Shown piece by piece: positions 42,373-50,252 of a stretch of 64,000 bases of DNA. Position 1 is the first letter of the stretch. Each line of letters starts with the position of its first letter. The stretch is from an uncultured Ruminococcus sp. (GTDB lineage Bacteria; Bacillota; Clostridia; Oscillospirales; Ruminococcaceae). The notes below the pieces were generated by a model that saw nothing but the letters and a program-made list of their open reading frames with translations, was not told the origin of the DNA and did not search any database. The translations under genes were made by a program, and so were the position numbers. The DNA lies in NCBI RefSeq assembly GCF_934476685.1, contig NZ_CAKSNX010000001.1, forward strand, positions 496,001 through 560,000. The letters are read 5' to 3'.

Positions 42373-45102
42373 TTATTGATCCTGTGCTTCGGCATTTGCT
42401 CCGCAGCAGTTCTTGTACTTCTTGCCGCTTCCGCATGGGCAGAGATCGTTTCTGCCTACCTTGTTTGCCTTTCTTACAGTCATATTGTGATGCTCTGCCG
42501 GCTGGAGAACATTTTCTCTCTTTGGTGCAGCAGCAGTCTTTCTTACCTGTATAGTGAACAGCATTCTTACAGTATCTTCACGGATAGATTCGATCATAGC
42601 GTCGAACATATCCATACCTTCCATACGATACTCAACGACAGGGTTCTTCTGACCGTATGAACGCAGACCAATACCCTTCTTAAGCTCTTCCATATCGTCG
42701 ATGTGATCCATCCACTTTGTATCAACGACCTTGAGCAGGCATACTCTTTCGATCTCGTGAAGAAGCTCTGTTCCGAGATCCTCTTCTCTCATATCGTAGA
42801 ATTTGAGCGCTCTGTCTGTAAGCGTCTTCTGGATATCTTCCTTAGTCAGCTCGTCAAGCTCCTGCGGAGTATAGTTGAAGTCGTCCTCAACTGTGATAAG
42901 TCCCATAAGTCTTTCTTTAAGACCAGCAAGGTTCCAGTCGTCCTGAATATCTCCCATAATGTACATATTTACGGAGTCAGTAACGAAATCCTTTATCATA
43001 TCAATGATATAGTCGTGGAGATCTTCGCCGTCGAGAACCTTCTGTCTTTGGCTGTAAATGATCTCACGCTGAGTGTTCATAACGTCGTCGTAGTTAAGGA
43101 CATTCTTTCTGATATTGAAGTTTCTGCCCTCTATCTTCTTCTGTGAAGATTCGATAACATTAGAAAGCATCTTTGACTGGATAGGAGTGTTCTCGTCAAC
43201 ATTGAGTGTATCCATCATTCCTGTGATCCTGTCGCCGCCGAAGATCCTCATAAGATCGTCTTCCAGTGAGAGGAAGAATGTGCTTTCTCCCGGATCGCCC
43301 TGACGTCCTGAACGTCCTCTGAGCTGGTTGTCGATACGTCTTGACTCATGTCTTTCAGTACCGATTATATAAAGACCGCCTGCGGCTCTTACCTCGTCAG
43401 CCTTTTCCTTTATCTCATCTGAGAACTTCTTGTAAAGCTCTCTGTATCTTGCTCTTGCAGTAAGTATCTCTTCATCATCGGTATTTGAGAAGCTTGCAGC
43501 CTCGATAGCCTGAGCCTCTGTGTATCCCTCTTTCTGAAGCTGTGCAAGTGACATATACTCAGCGTTACCGCCCAGCATGATATCCGTACCACGTCCTGCC
43601 ATGTTGGTAGCGATGGTAACAGCACCGAACTTACCAGCCTGCGCAACGATCATAGCCTCTCGGTCATGATACTTTGCGTTGAGGACTTCGTGCTTTACGC
43701 CCTTGTTTTTCAGCAGTCTTGAAAGGTACTCTGACTTGTCGATAGAAACCGTACCGACCAGTACAGGCTGTCCCTTCTTGTGGCATTCGATTATCTGATC
43801 TATAACAGCGTTGAACTTGCCCTTTTCGGTCTTGTATACAACGTCCGGATGATCTATTCTGATAACAGGCTTGTTTGTCGGCACTTCGATAACGTCCAGC
43901 TTGTATATCTCTCTGAACTCGTCCTCTTCCGTGAGGGCAGTACCGGTCATACCAGAAAGCTTTGAATAAAGTCTGAAGTAGTTCTGATATGTGATAGTAG
44001 CGATAGTCTTTGACTCTCTCTTTACCTCAACGCCTTCCTTAGCCTCGATAGCCTGATGAAGTCCGTCGTTGAAACGTCTGCCGTCCATAACACGTCCTGT
44101 GAACTCGTCAACGATAAGCACTTCGCCGTCCTTGACGATATAGTCAACGCCGTTTTTCATAACGCCGTTAGCCTTTATAGCCTGATTGATATGGTGAGCA
44201 AGAGTCATATTGTCAGCGTCCATAAGGTTGATGACATTGAAAGCCTTTTCAGCCTTTTTTACGCCGCTCTTTGTAAGTGTGGCAGTTTTAGCCTTTTCGT
44301 CTATGATATAATCTCCGTCCAGCAGGTCGTTGTCAGCCTTATCGTCCATTTCAACGACAGTAACGGATTTAAGTGTCTTGGCAAATCTGTCGGCAAGGGT
44401 ATAAAGCTTTGTTGACTTATCTCCCTGACCTGAAATGATAAGCGGAGTTCTTGCCTCATCTATAAGGATAGAGTCCACCTCGTCCACGATAGCGAAAGCG
44501 TGTTCTCTCTGTACCTTATCCTTTTTATAAATGACCATGTTGTCACGGAGGTAGTCGAAACCGAACTCGTTATTTGTACCGTAAGTGATATCAGCGTTGT
44601 AAGCGGCTCTCTTCTGCTCTTTGTTCATACCGGAGAGTACGCAGCCGATAGAAGTATTAAGGAAGTGGAACACCTTGCCCATTTCCTCGGACTGGAATTT
44701 AGCCAGATAGTCGTTTACTGTAACAACGTGAACGCCTTTTCCTGTAAGAGAGTTTGAGTATGCAGCCAGACACGCAACAAGAGTTTTACCTTCACCTGTT
44801 TTCATTTCAGCGATACGTCCCTGATGAAGAACGATAGCACCGATTATCTGTACAGGGTAAGGCTTCTTGCCGAGGACTCTGAAAGCAGCCTCTCTGCACA
44901 CAGCTAGAGCCTCAGGCAGAACATCGTCTACGCTTGAAAGCTCATCAAGCTTACTTCTGAGGACAGCAGTCTGCTCGCCCAGTTCCTTATCGGACATAGC
45001 AGAATATTTTTCCTCCAGATCAAGAACCTTATTCTTTATCGGTTCTATCTTAGCAAGTTCTTTTTTAGAATAGTTGCCGAAAATTTTGTCAAGTAATCCC
45101 AT
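42373..45102 (-). CDS. secA: SecA, protein export ATPase
   Basis: The 909-residue protein has the SecA order of domains: N-terminal MGLLDKIFG, first ATPase fold with AEMKTGEGKTLVA (about 100-112), DEVDSILIDEARTPLI, the preprotein cross-linking part, second fold with NMAGRGTDIMLGG and QLRGRSGRQGDPG, and a C-terminal zinc-binding tail NDLCPCGSGKKYKNCCG. SecA drives protein secretion through SecYEG. The length is standard and the tail that binds SecB-like partners or ribosomes is intact. It has its own promoter and terminator. Confidence 0.98.
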   Translation of the reverse strand: MGLLDKIFGNYSKKELAKIEPIKNKVLDLEEKYSAMSDKELGEQTAVLRSKLDELSSVDDVLPEALAVCREAAFRVLGKKPYPVQIIGAIVLHQGRIAEMKTGEGKTLVACLAAYSNSLTGKGVHVVTVNDYLAKFQSEEMGKVFHFLNTSIGCVLSGMNKEQKRAAYNADITYGTNNEFGFDYLRDNMVIYKKDKVQREHAFAIVDEVDSILIDEARTPLIISGQGDKSTKLYTLADRFAKTLKSVTVVEMDDKADNDLLDGDYIIDEKAKTATLTKSGVKKAEKAFNVINLMDADNMTLAHHINQAIKANGVMKNGVDYIVKDGEVLIVDEFTGRVMDGRRFNDGLHQAIEAKEGVEVKRESKTIATITYQNYFRLYSKLSGMTGTALTEEDEFREIYKLDVIEVPTNKPVIRIDHPDVVYKTEKGKFNAVIDQIIECHKKGQPVLVGTVSIDKSEYLSRLLKNKGVKHEVLNAKYHDREAMIVAQAGKFGAVTIATNMAGRGTDIMLGGNAEYMSLAQLQKEGYTEAQAIEAASFSNTDDEEILTARARYRELYKKFSDEIKEKADEVRAAGGLYIIGTERHESRRIDNQLRGRSGRQGDPGESTFFLSLEDDLMRIFGGDRITGMMDTLNVDENTPIQSKMLSNVIESSQKKIEGRNFNIRKNVLNYDDVMNTQREIIYSQRQKVLDGEDLHDYIIDMIKDFVTDSVNMYIMGDIQDDWNLAGLKERLMGLITVEDDFNYTPQELDELTKEDIQKTLTDRALKFYDMREEDLGTELLHEIERVCLLKVVDTKWMDHIDDMEELKKGIGLRSYGQKNPVVEYRMEGMDMFDAMIESIREDTVRMLFTIQVRKTAAAPKRENVLQPAEHHNMTVRKANKVGRNDLCPCGSGKKYKNCCGANAEAQDQ

Positions 45103-45209
45103 TATCTAGCCACCTTTATTTTTTAGGAAGAAATTCAGTAAATAACTCCTTCTTTTGTTGTCATTTGTATTTTTTGACTTAATAAATTATGTATAAATAC
45201 ACATATTAT

Positions 45210-45238
45210 ATTATACACTATACCCACTAAAAAGTCAA
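45210..45238 (-). promoter_or_regulatory. secA promoter
   Basis: On the minus strand, TTGACT (45233-45238) and TATAAT (45210-45215) are 17 bp apart, about 110 bases before the secA start. Confidence 0.8.
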
Positions 45239-45476
45239 GTCCTGTGTCCTCGGGCGGACGGCTCTATTCGTTCCGCTCGGCAAGCTCGCTGTCGGTGGTG
45301 CGATCTTTTACTTTTGTGCTCGGAAGAGTCCTCCCGGACGGGGTAATTCAGGACGCTCGTAAACTCGCTGTCTGCTGTCTGAATTTCTCATTTGTCCTCG
45401 GAAGAAACTGAGATATAGTTTTTACTTAACACTACTTTGCTGAGGTTTTATATCCGCTATCGAAATCCTGCGTAGG

Positions 45477-45493
45477 GGCGACCTTTGGTCGCC
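45477..45493. repeat. Perfect hairpin of repeat block C, copy 1
   Basis: GGCGACC and GGTCGCC form a 7-bp stem around TTT, preceded by TGCGTAGG. The same 17 bases recur at 45922-45938. Confidence 0.85.
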
Positions 45494-45921
45494 AGCTCTC
45501 CAAACAAAATTTTACTAAAATTTTACCTATGCCCGCCGTCACTGCACATCTCAATTCTATCCCAAACTAACTCAATCCCTATCCAACTTTGCATAACCAA
45601 CTCCCATATAACTCAAACACTAAATACAAAACAAAGTAAAAGCACATACAAACAATCAAATACACAAAGTAAGTTTTCGTAACGCTCAACTAACGCTCTG
45701 CCTACTTTCCGAACTTCTCATTCTGTCCTCGGAAGAGTCCTCCCGGACGGGGTATTACGCTACGCTCGGTCCTCGGGCGGACGGCTCTATTCGGGACGCT
45801 CGGCAAGCTCGCTGTCTGCTGTCTAAACCTCTCATTTTGCACTCGGAAGAAACCGAGATATGGCTTTTACTTAACACTACTTTGCTGAGGTCTTATATCC
45901 GCTACCAAAATCCTGCGTAGG

Positions 45922-45938
45922 GGCGACCTTTGGTCGCC
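45922..45938. repeat. Perfect hairpin of repeat block C, copy 2
   Basis: Identical to the hairpin at 45477-45493, including the preceding CCTGCGTAGG. Strings of this kind are dispersed in ruminococcal genomes, from memory. Confidence 0.85.
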
Positions 45939-46174
45939 AACTCTATAAACACAGCTTATCAAATGTCTTGCCATTTTTAAAATAGAACAGTACACAGAAA
46001 ATATTTTTTGACACAAAACATCAAAAATCAAGCACAAACACCTTGCTTTACCATTATAGTATGCATAAATCCAGCAAAATAGCAGATGATATGTGTATAT
46101 TCCATAAGAATAATCAAAATATGCCATATAAAAATGACTTGATAAACAAAAGTAAAAAAAGCTGCAAAAAAGTA

Positions 46175-46203
46175 TTGACAAATCGGTAAATGCGGTGTAT
46201 AAT
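46175..46203 (+). promoter_or_regulatory. Promoter of the tRNA-Met/tRNA-Glu operon
   Basis: TTGACA (46175-46180) and TATAAT (46198-46203) are 17 bp apart, a perfect consensus promoter. Confidence 0.88.
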
Positions 46204-46233
46204 AATATAGTCGCTGAGGGAGATACACAATAC

Positions 46234-46310
46234 GGCGGTATAGCTCAGTTGGCTAGAGCACTTGGTTCATACCCAGGGTGTCACCGGTTCAAATCCAGTT
46301 ACCGCTACCA
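46234..46310 (+). tRNA. tRNA-Met (anticodon CAT, elongator type)
   Basis: This 77-base tRNA has acceptor GGCGGTA pairing with TACCGCT, including a G-U pair at the end, and an encoded CCA. The anticodon stem CTTGG/CCAGG encloses TTCATAC. The body resembles elongator Met rather than initiator; a lysidine-type tRNA-Ile with CAT is less likely. Confidence 0.9.
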
Positions 46311-46328
46311 TGTATCTCCCGAAAGCAC

Positions 46329-46403
46329 GGCCCGTTGGTCAAGGGGTTAAGACGACGCCCTTTCACGGCGTAATCATGGGTTCAATTCCCGTACGGGTCA
46401 CCA
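46329..46403 (+). tRNA. tRNA-Glu (anticodon TTC)
   Basis: This 75-base tRNA has acceptor GGCCCGT pairing with ACGGGTC and an encoded CCA. The anticodon stem CGCC/GGCG encloses CTTTCAC, so the anticodon is TTC. It is the probable integration site of the element that follows. Confidence 0.95.
46385..46403 (+). other. Probable attachment site at the 3' end of tRNA-Glu
   Basis: Tyrosine integrases commonly recombine at the T-arm and acceptor end of a tRNA. The integrase gene ends 117 bases beyond this tRNA and reads towards it. Exact core limits cannot be set without the other end. Confidence 0.5.
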
Positions 46404-46409
46404 AACCAT

Positions 46410-46452
46410 AATCCCGAAAATGACGTATCTACGTTGTTTTCGGGATTCTTTG
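46410..46452. terminator. Terminator between tRNA-Glu and integrase gene
   Basis: AATCCCGAAAA pairs with TTTTCGGGATT (46410-46420 with 46437-46447), with an inner ACGT/ACGT pairing. It can serve both strands. Confidence 0.85.
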
Positions 46453-46519
46453 TTGTGTCGAAAACAGGCTTTGTCCGCTGCTTGTCCGCTATTGCGAATT
46501 TGTAGCGGACATTCTTGTT

Positions 46520-47701
46520 TTAAGTTGTTGTATCCTGCGGAAGAAAGCTAAACGCACCGTCCATTGCCTCTGCCACTCTTGCCTGTGCATTCTGGAACAT
46601 ATGAGAATATACGTTCAAAGTCGTTCCTGAATTGCAATGTCCTAATGCCCCTGAAACGGTTGTCACATCAAGCCCTGCGGAAATAAGTGCCGAAGCTGCA
46701 AAGTGACGAAAGCTATGTATGCCGTAGAAAGGCAGCTCGTTCTTTTCGCAGAACTCTTTCAGCCAGCCGTAGGGTGTCTGATTGTTCATCGGCTCACCGT
46801 TCCATTTCACAAAAAGCCTGTCACTATCCACCCACTTGTCGCCAAGGCGAAGAGCTTCCTCGTCCTGTTCGTCTTTCAACTCTTTGAGAATGCCCATGAT
46901 GTAAGGTGAGATCTTCAGCACACGCTGAGAGCGTTTTGTCTTTGTGGTGTCGGTATAGATGCCACGCTCTGCGGTGTAGTTTGATGTACGCTTAACTGTA
47001 ATGATATTGTTCTCAAAATCAATATCTTTCCATTCCAGACCGAGCATCTCGCTCCTGCGAAAACCGCTGTATGCGATCAGAAAGAAAAAAGCTCTGTATT
47101 TGGTCGGTTCACCACTTATCCTTGTAAGGAGCAGTGCCATTTCCTCCTGAGAGTATATCTGTTTTTCCTTGACCTCACCTTTCGGGATAGTCACTTTTCT
47201 GCATGGATTATCTGACAGCAAGTCCATTTTCACCGCATAGCTGAACACATCACTGATGAAACTGAGATTGTGACGAATGGTCTTAGGTGCAAGCGGCTTC
47301 CCTGTCTTTTCATTTGCACCCTCTTTGGCGAGAGAATTCACAAAGCCCTGCAGCTGTCTTGCGGTGATCTTATCCATACGCAGATGACCGATAGCCGGAT
47401 AAACTCTGTGTGTCAGTTGTCTCATTCGCTCATAGGTGGTACTGCGAAGATTGAGCTTTGCGTATTCCTCAAACCATTCCTCTGCAAACTCCTGAAACTT
47501 GACAGCCGTTGTCTTGTAGCCATGTGCAACTGCTTCTTCAAAAAGCACAGCCTGTCTTTGGAGTTCCTTTTCGATCTGTCGCTTTGTCATACCCGGTTCA
47601 GGCTTCCATGTCATTGCCTGTTCCTTATGTTTTCCGTTTGTATCGTAGCCACAGCTTACCCGGATAGAATAACTGTCACCACGTTTTCTGATAGTAGCCA
47701 T
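46520..47701 (-). CDS. Tyrosine-recombinase integrase (Tn916/phage type)
   Basis: The 393-residue protein has an arm-binding N-terminus, a SAM-like core-binding domain (about 65-165) and a catalytic domain. Catalytic residues are visible: Arg in AYSGFRRSEMLGLEW, His-Arg in GIHSFRHFAASALI, His in LGHCNSGTTLNVYSH and Tyr in the same segment. It integrates and excises the element, most likely at the adjacent tRNA-Glu. GGAGGTAA precedes the ATG. The gene has its own promoter flanked by inverted repeats, so it seems separately controlled from the mob genes. Confidence 0.95.
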   Translation of the reverse strand: MATIRKRGDSYSIRVSCGYDTNGKHKEQAMTWKPEPGMTKRQIEKELQRQAVLFEEAVAHGYKTTAVKFQEFAEEWFEEYAKLNLRSTTYERMRQLTHRVYPAIGHLRMDKITARQLQGFVNSLAKEGANEKTGKPLAPKTIRHNLSFISDVFSYAVKMDLLSDNPCRKVTIPKGEVKEKQIYSQEEMALLLTRISGEPTKYRAFFFLIAYSGFRRSEMLGLEWKDIDFENNIITVKRTSNYTAERGIYTDTTKTKRSQRVLKISPYIMGILKELKDEQDEEALRLGDKWVDSDRLFVKWNGEPMNNQTPYGWLKEFCEKNELPFYGIHSFRHFAASALISAGLDVTTVSGALGHCNSGTTLNVYSHMFQNAQARVAEAMDGAFSFLPQDTTT

Positions 47702-47717
47702 AAATTACCTCCTAAAA

Positions 47718-47808
47718 TTTATGACATACCCTTGTATCGTTATTATGTTAGCGCAATATTCCGAGCTTGTCAAGAGATTTACCGTACTTTTTTGTGGTAT
47801 GTCATAAA
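47718..47808 (-). promoter_or_regulatory. Integrase promoter flanked by 13-bp inverted repeats
   Basis: On the minus strand TTGACA (47768-47773) and TAACAT (47745-47750) are 17 bp apart. TTTATGACATACC at 47718-47730 and its exact inverse GGTATGTCATAAA at 47796-47808 lie on either side, one next to the ribosome site and one upstream of the -35. Confidence 0.75.
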
Positions 47809-47818
47809 CTTTCTTCTT

Positions 47819-49018
47819 TTATTCTAATGTATTCTTTCTTGAAGTGCTGTTGTATCTGAACTGCTGATAGTCGGAATTCAATCCGCAGGCAGAGATAAAA
47901 GCCTCAGCCTTTTTTAGTTTGCGTGAAAGCTCGTCCTCACGGCTGATACGCTTTGCTTCCTTGTTTAGTTTCTCACGAGTGAAAAGAGCCTTTTCCTTTT
48001 CAGCTTTCTTGTAAGTATCAAGCTCCGAGGAAACAGCCGACAACTGCTTTTTCAGCTTGTCACGCTCCTGCACTGCCGTGTCATGCTCGGATCTGAGCTT
48101 CTTGCTAGTCTTGACCATTGCCACATACTTCTTTGCCGTGTCGCTGAGCTTGTCATAGTCCTCTTTTGTGAGAGTAACTTTCTTTCCAAACATCGACTCC
48201 TTGGCTTCAATGCTCTCGATCTCATCGAGCTTGACTTTCTTCTTTGCTGCCTTGTCAAGCTCCACACGGGCTTCGTCACGCTCAGAAAGAGCCTGCTCCT
48301 TTTCTTCATTCAGCCGCCTAATTTCGTCTTGATGCTTGCCGTACTCCTCAACCGTATAGCTGTACCCTCTGGACTTCTTCGGCTCAGAGATCTCAATACC
48401 ATGAGAAGTACATATCTGGTGCAGGACTTCCCATTCCGCTAACCGCCAGCGGTTGATCGCATTTGCACCTTTGCCGTGTCCCATTTCTTCGAGAGCTTTC
48501 GCCATAGCATTTCGAGTATCAAGCCCCCTGTCGAAATGTCCGACGGGGATATAGTCGATGTGTAAATGCGGCGTAGCTTCATCTAGGTGCATCACAGCAT
48601 TGAACACATAGAAATTTGGATTTCTTTCTTGAAAACTCTCCATGTATTCACGCAGGAAGGCAACAGCGATCTCCGCATCGGGAGTACCTACCCCCGTATC
48701 GTCTTTCGTGCCGATCTGCACTAAGTCCTCATAAAAGCTCTTTTGCTTGTTCGCTCCCGTGATAACGCTTGCACTCGGTTCACGGTTGAACAGGTGCTGA
48801 AAGTAGTCTGAAATCTTCCTGTCATTTCTTTTCTGACGAGCGTTATATCTTTCTACTGCATCGCCAAAAAGCTGGTCGTAGACTTTGCCCAGTTCCTGCT
48901 GAACAAAAACGATGTTATCCGCAGTGCGTGAGCTGTCAATATTCTTGGCAGTGAAATCCCGATTGTTATGTGACAGGCTGCCTTTCCCCTGACACATCGA
49001 GATAGTCTTTGTACTCAT
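47819..49018 (-). CDS. MobV-type relaxase (Mob/Pre family)
   Basis: The 399-residue protein begins MSTKTISMCQGKGSLSHNNR. Its relaxase motif III, HLDEATPHLHIDYIPVG (about 165-181), has the His cluster of MobV enzymes. An earlier conserved segment is RNDRKISDYFQHL. The C-terminal 150 residues form a charged coiled coil. Relaxases nick oriT and lead transfer of the strand. The ATG at 49018 with AAAGGAG nine bases upstream is preferred to a longer frame that runs into the hairpin-rich region. The element carries no transfer channel, so a helper is required. Confidence 0.92.
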   Translation of the reverse strand: MSTKTISMCQGKGSLSHNNRDFTAKNIDSSRTADNIVFVQQELGKVYDQLFGDAVERYNARQKRNDRKISDYFQHLFNREPSASVITGANKQKSFYEDLVQIGTKDDTGVGTPDAEIAVAFLREYMESFQERNPNFYVFNAVMHLDEATPHLHIDYIPVGHFDRGLDTRNAMAKALEEMGHGKGANAINRWRLAEWEVLHQICTSHGIEISEPKKSRGYSYTVEEYGKHQDEIRRLNEEKEQALSERDEARVELDKAAKKKVKLDEIESIEAKESMFGKKVTLTKEDYDKLSDTAKKYVAMVKTSKKLRSEHDTAVQERDKLKKQLSAVSSELDTYKKAEKEKALFTREKLNKEAKRISREDELSRKLKKAEAFISACGLNSDYQQFRYNSTSRKNTLE

Positions 49019-49039
49019 AAAATTAGTCTCCTTTGTTTC

Positions 49040-49255
49040 TATATTTGAACCCTCTGATGAGGGGATTGCTGACGCAAAGCCCTGACGGGCAATTGGCTTG
49101 CAACGATACGGAGATCGGCAAACCAAACGGCTCGGAGAGCCGAATTACCTGCGGAATGCCGCCGGTAACCCCAAAGCACTTTCGACAGCCTGATCGGACT
49201 ATCAAAAATGCTATTGTGGCTCTGCGAGGCTATCGGCTGACAGAGCAGCCGAAAA
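49040..49255 (-). other. Hairpin-rich candidate oriT upstream of the relaxase gene
   Basis: Several short perfect stems are packed here: CCTC/GAGG at 49051-49062, GCCC/GGGC at 49079-49090, CGGCTC/GAGCCG at 49128-49142, and the competing pair GCTCTG/CAGAGC (49219-49246) and CGGCTG/CAGCCG (49234-49251). MobV origins usually lie just upstream of the relaxase gene. The nick site is not identified. Confidence 0.5.
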
Positions 49256-49270
49256 TGCGGTCACATTTAT

Positions 49271-49870
49271 TCAAAAGTCCGCATTACAATAGTCCGCATT
49301 ACAATTTTGAAAGTTCGCTATCTCACCAACAATATTTTTCATCAAAAGCCGACCGTCTTTCTCTCCGTTTATGAACTCCTGACAGAGGTGCTCCGCATAG
49401 TCGAGATGATGCAGAGCATACCAAAAACGCTTGTCCGCAATTTCATCGGGCGAAGCAGGAGCAAGCTCTCTCCATTCACGCATCAGCCACAGGTAGCTGT
49501 TCAGCGTTCGCCAAGCGGACTTCTCCCATTCTTCATAGGCACGTTTTTCGGCGATACGCTTCTGATATTCAGACACTTCTTTTGCAGTCGGAGATCTGCC
49601 GATCTCAATATGCAGACCAAAGTCCTCATTCAGCTTCTTGACCGCATCAATAGGCTTGTCCAAGCCGAACATTTTCTGCGTGAAGCCGATAACGTCAACG
49701 TGCGTTCCGCAGCCAAAGCAATGCAGATTATCGGGATATATTTTCGCAGAGGGAGTTCTCTCCTCGTGGAACGGACACAGGCACATTCCGCCGCGGTCAA
49801 TATGTAAGCCGTACCCCTCTGCCACCGTCTTCATATCAACAGCAGACCTTGCTTGCTCGAATACCGTCAC
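49271..49870 (-). CDS. CHC2 zinc-finger primase-like protein
   Basis: The 199-residue protein has a CHC2 zinc finger as in DnaG-type primases: CLCPFHEERTPSAKIYP and CFGCGTHVDVIGFTQ (about 30-70). No TOPRIM catalytic domain follows; the rest is helical and charged. It probably binds DNA in element replication or transfer. A perfect 15-base tandem duplication near its 3' end adds the repeated residues NCNADYCNADF. Its start overlaps the upstream HTH gene by four bases (ATGA). Confidence 0.88.
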   Translation of the reverse strand: MTVFEQARSAVDMKTVAEGYGLHIDRGGMCLCPFHEERTPSAKIYPDNLHCFGCGTHVDVIGFTQKMFGLDKPIDAVKKLNEDFGLHIEIGRSPTAKEVSEYQKRIAEKRAYEEWEKSAWRTLNSYLWLMREWRELAPASPDEIADKRFWYALHHLDYAEHLCQEFINGEKDGRLLMKNIVGEIANFQNCNADYCNADF

Positions 49871-50154
49871 TGCTGAAAGTAGGCAAGCAGGTCAGCCTTG
49901 TTGACAAGTATCTTTCCGTTCCTGCCCTCGCCTGTGCGGACGGACTTCACCTTGCCTTGCTTCACGAGCTGACGGACGGTGTGTTCGGAAAGTCCGCTGA
50001 TGAGTGCGGCACTCTCCTTGATAGTGAGCATCTCCACCTTGTTGGCAGTCGGTGCGTTGGTTGTTTGCGGAGCGGAGTTCTCTCCGTCCTCAGTGAGCTG
50101 AATCAGAAGCTCAAGAATGTTGTCAACGATAGCTTTTTTCTGTGTAGTCGTCAT
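49867..50154 (-). CDS. Excisionase-like helix-turn-helix protein
   Basis: The 95-residue protein has a C-terminal winged-helix of the MerR/excisionase type: MLTIKESAALISGLSEHTVR, then QLVKQGKVKSVRTGEG and a final KILVNKADLLAYFQQ. The N-terminal 40 residues are helical and polar. It may act as recombination directionality factor or as a regulator of the replication genes. ATG 50154 is preceded by AGAGAGG; a longer in-frame version is less likely. It overlaps the CHC2 gene by four bases. Confidence 0.85.
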   Translation of the reverse strand: MTTTQKKAIVDNILELLIQLTEDGENSAPQTTNAPTANKVEMLTIKESAALISGLSEHTVRQLVKQGKVKSVRTGEGRNGKILVNKADLLAYFQQ

Positions 50155-50252
50155 AGTGTAAACCTCTCTCTTTCTATGGTTTGTGTTGTGAACTTTCCGC
50201 ATTTTCAGCACATTCAGGACAGAAAGTGCGGAAAGTGTTGATTGTGTATGCT

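Larger units (their letters stand above)
45241..45960. repeat. Non-coding region with mosaic duplicated repeat blocks
   Basis: Three block types occur twice. Block A, with CGGGCGGACGGCTCTATTCG, starts near 45250 and 45773. Block B, with CGGAAGAGTCCTCCCGGACG, starts near 45321 and 45731. Block C, about 120 bases ending in a hairpin, ends at 45493 and 45938. The order is A-B-C in the first copy and B-A-C in the second. Between them, 45520-45690 is rich in A and C and poor in G. No convincing gene was found in 45103-46174. Confidence 0.8.

Noticed and set aside
45241..45960. CRISPR array or insertion sequence
   Set aside because: Repeats are few, long and irregular, with no spacer rhythm and no transposase gene.
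47819..50154. Prophage remnant
   Set aside because: No capsid, tail, portal or lysis genes; the relaxase and CHC2 genes fit a mobilizable element.
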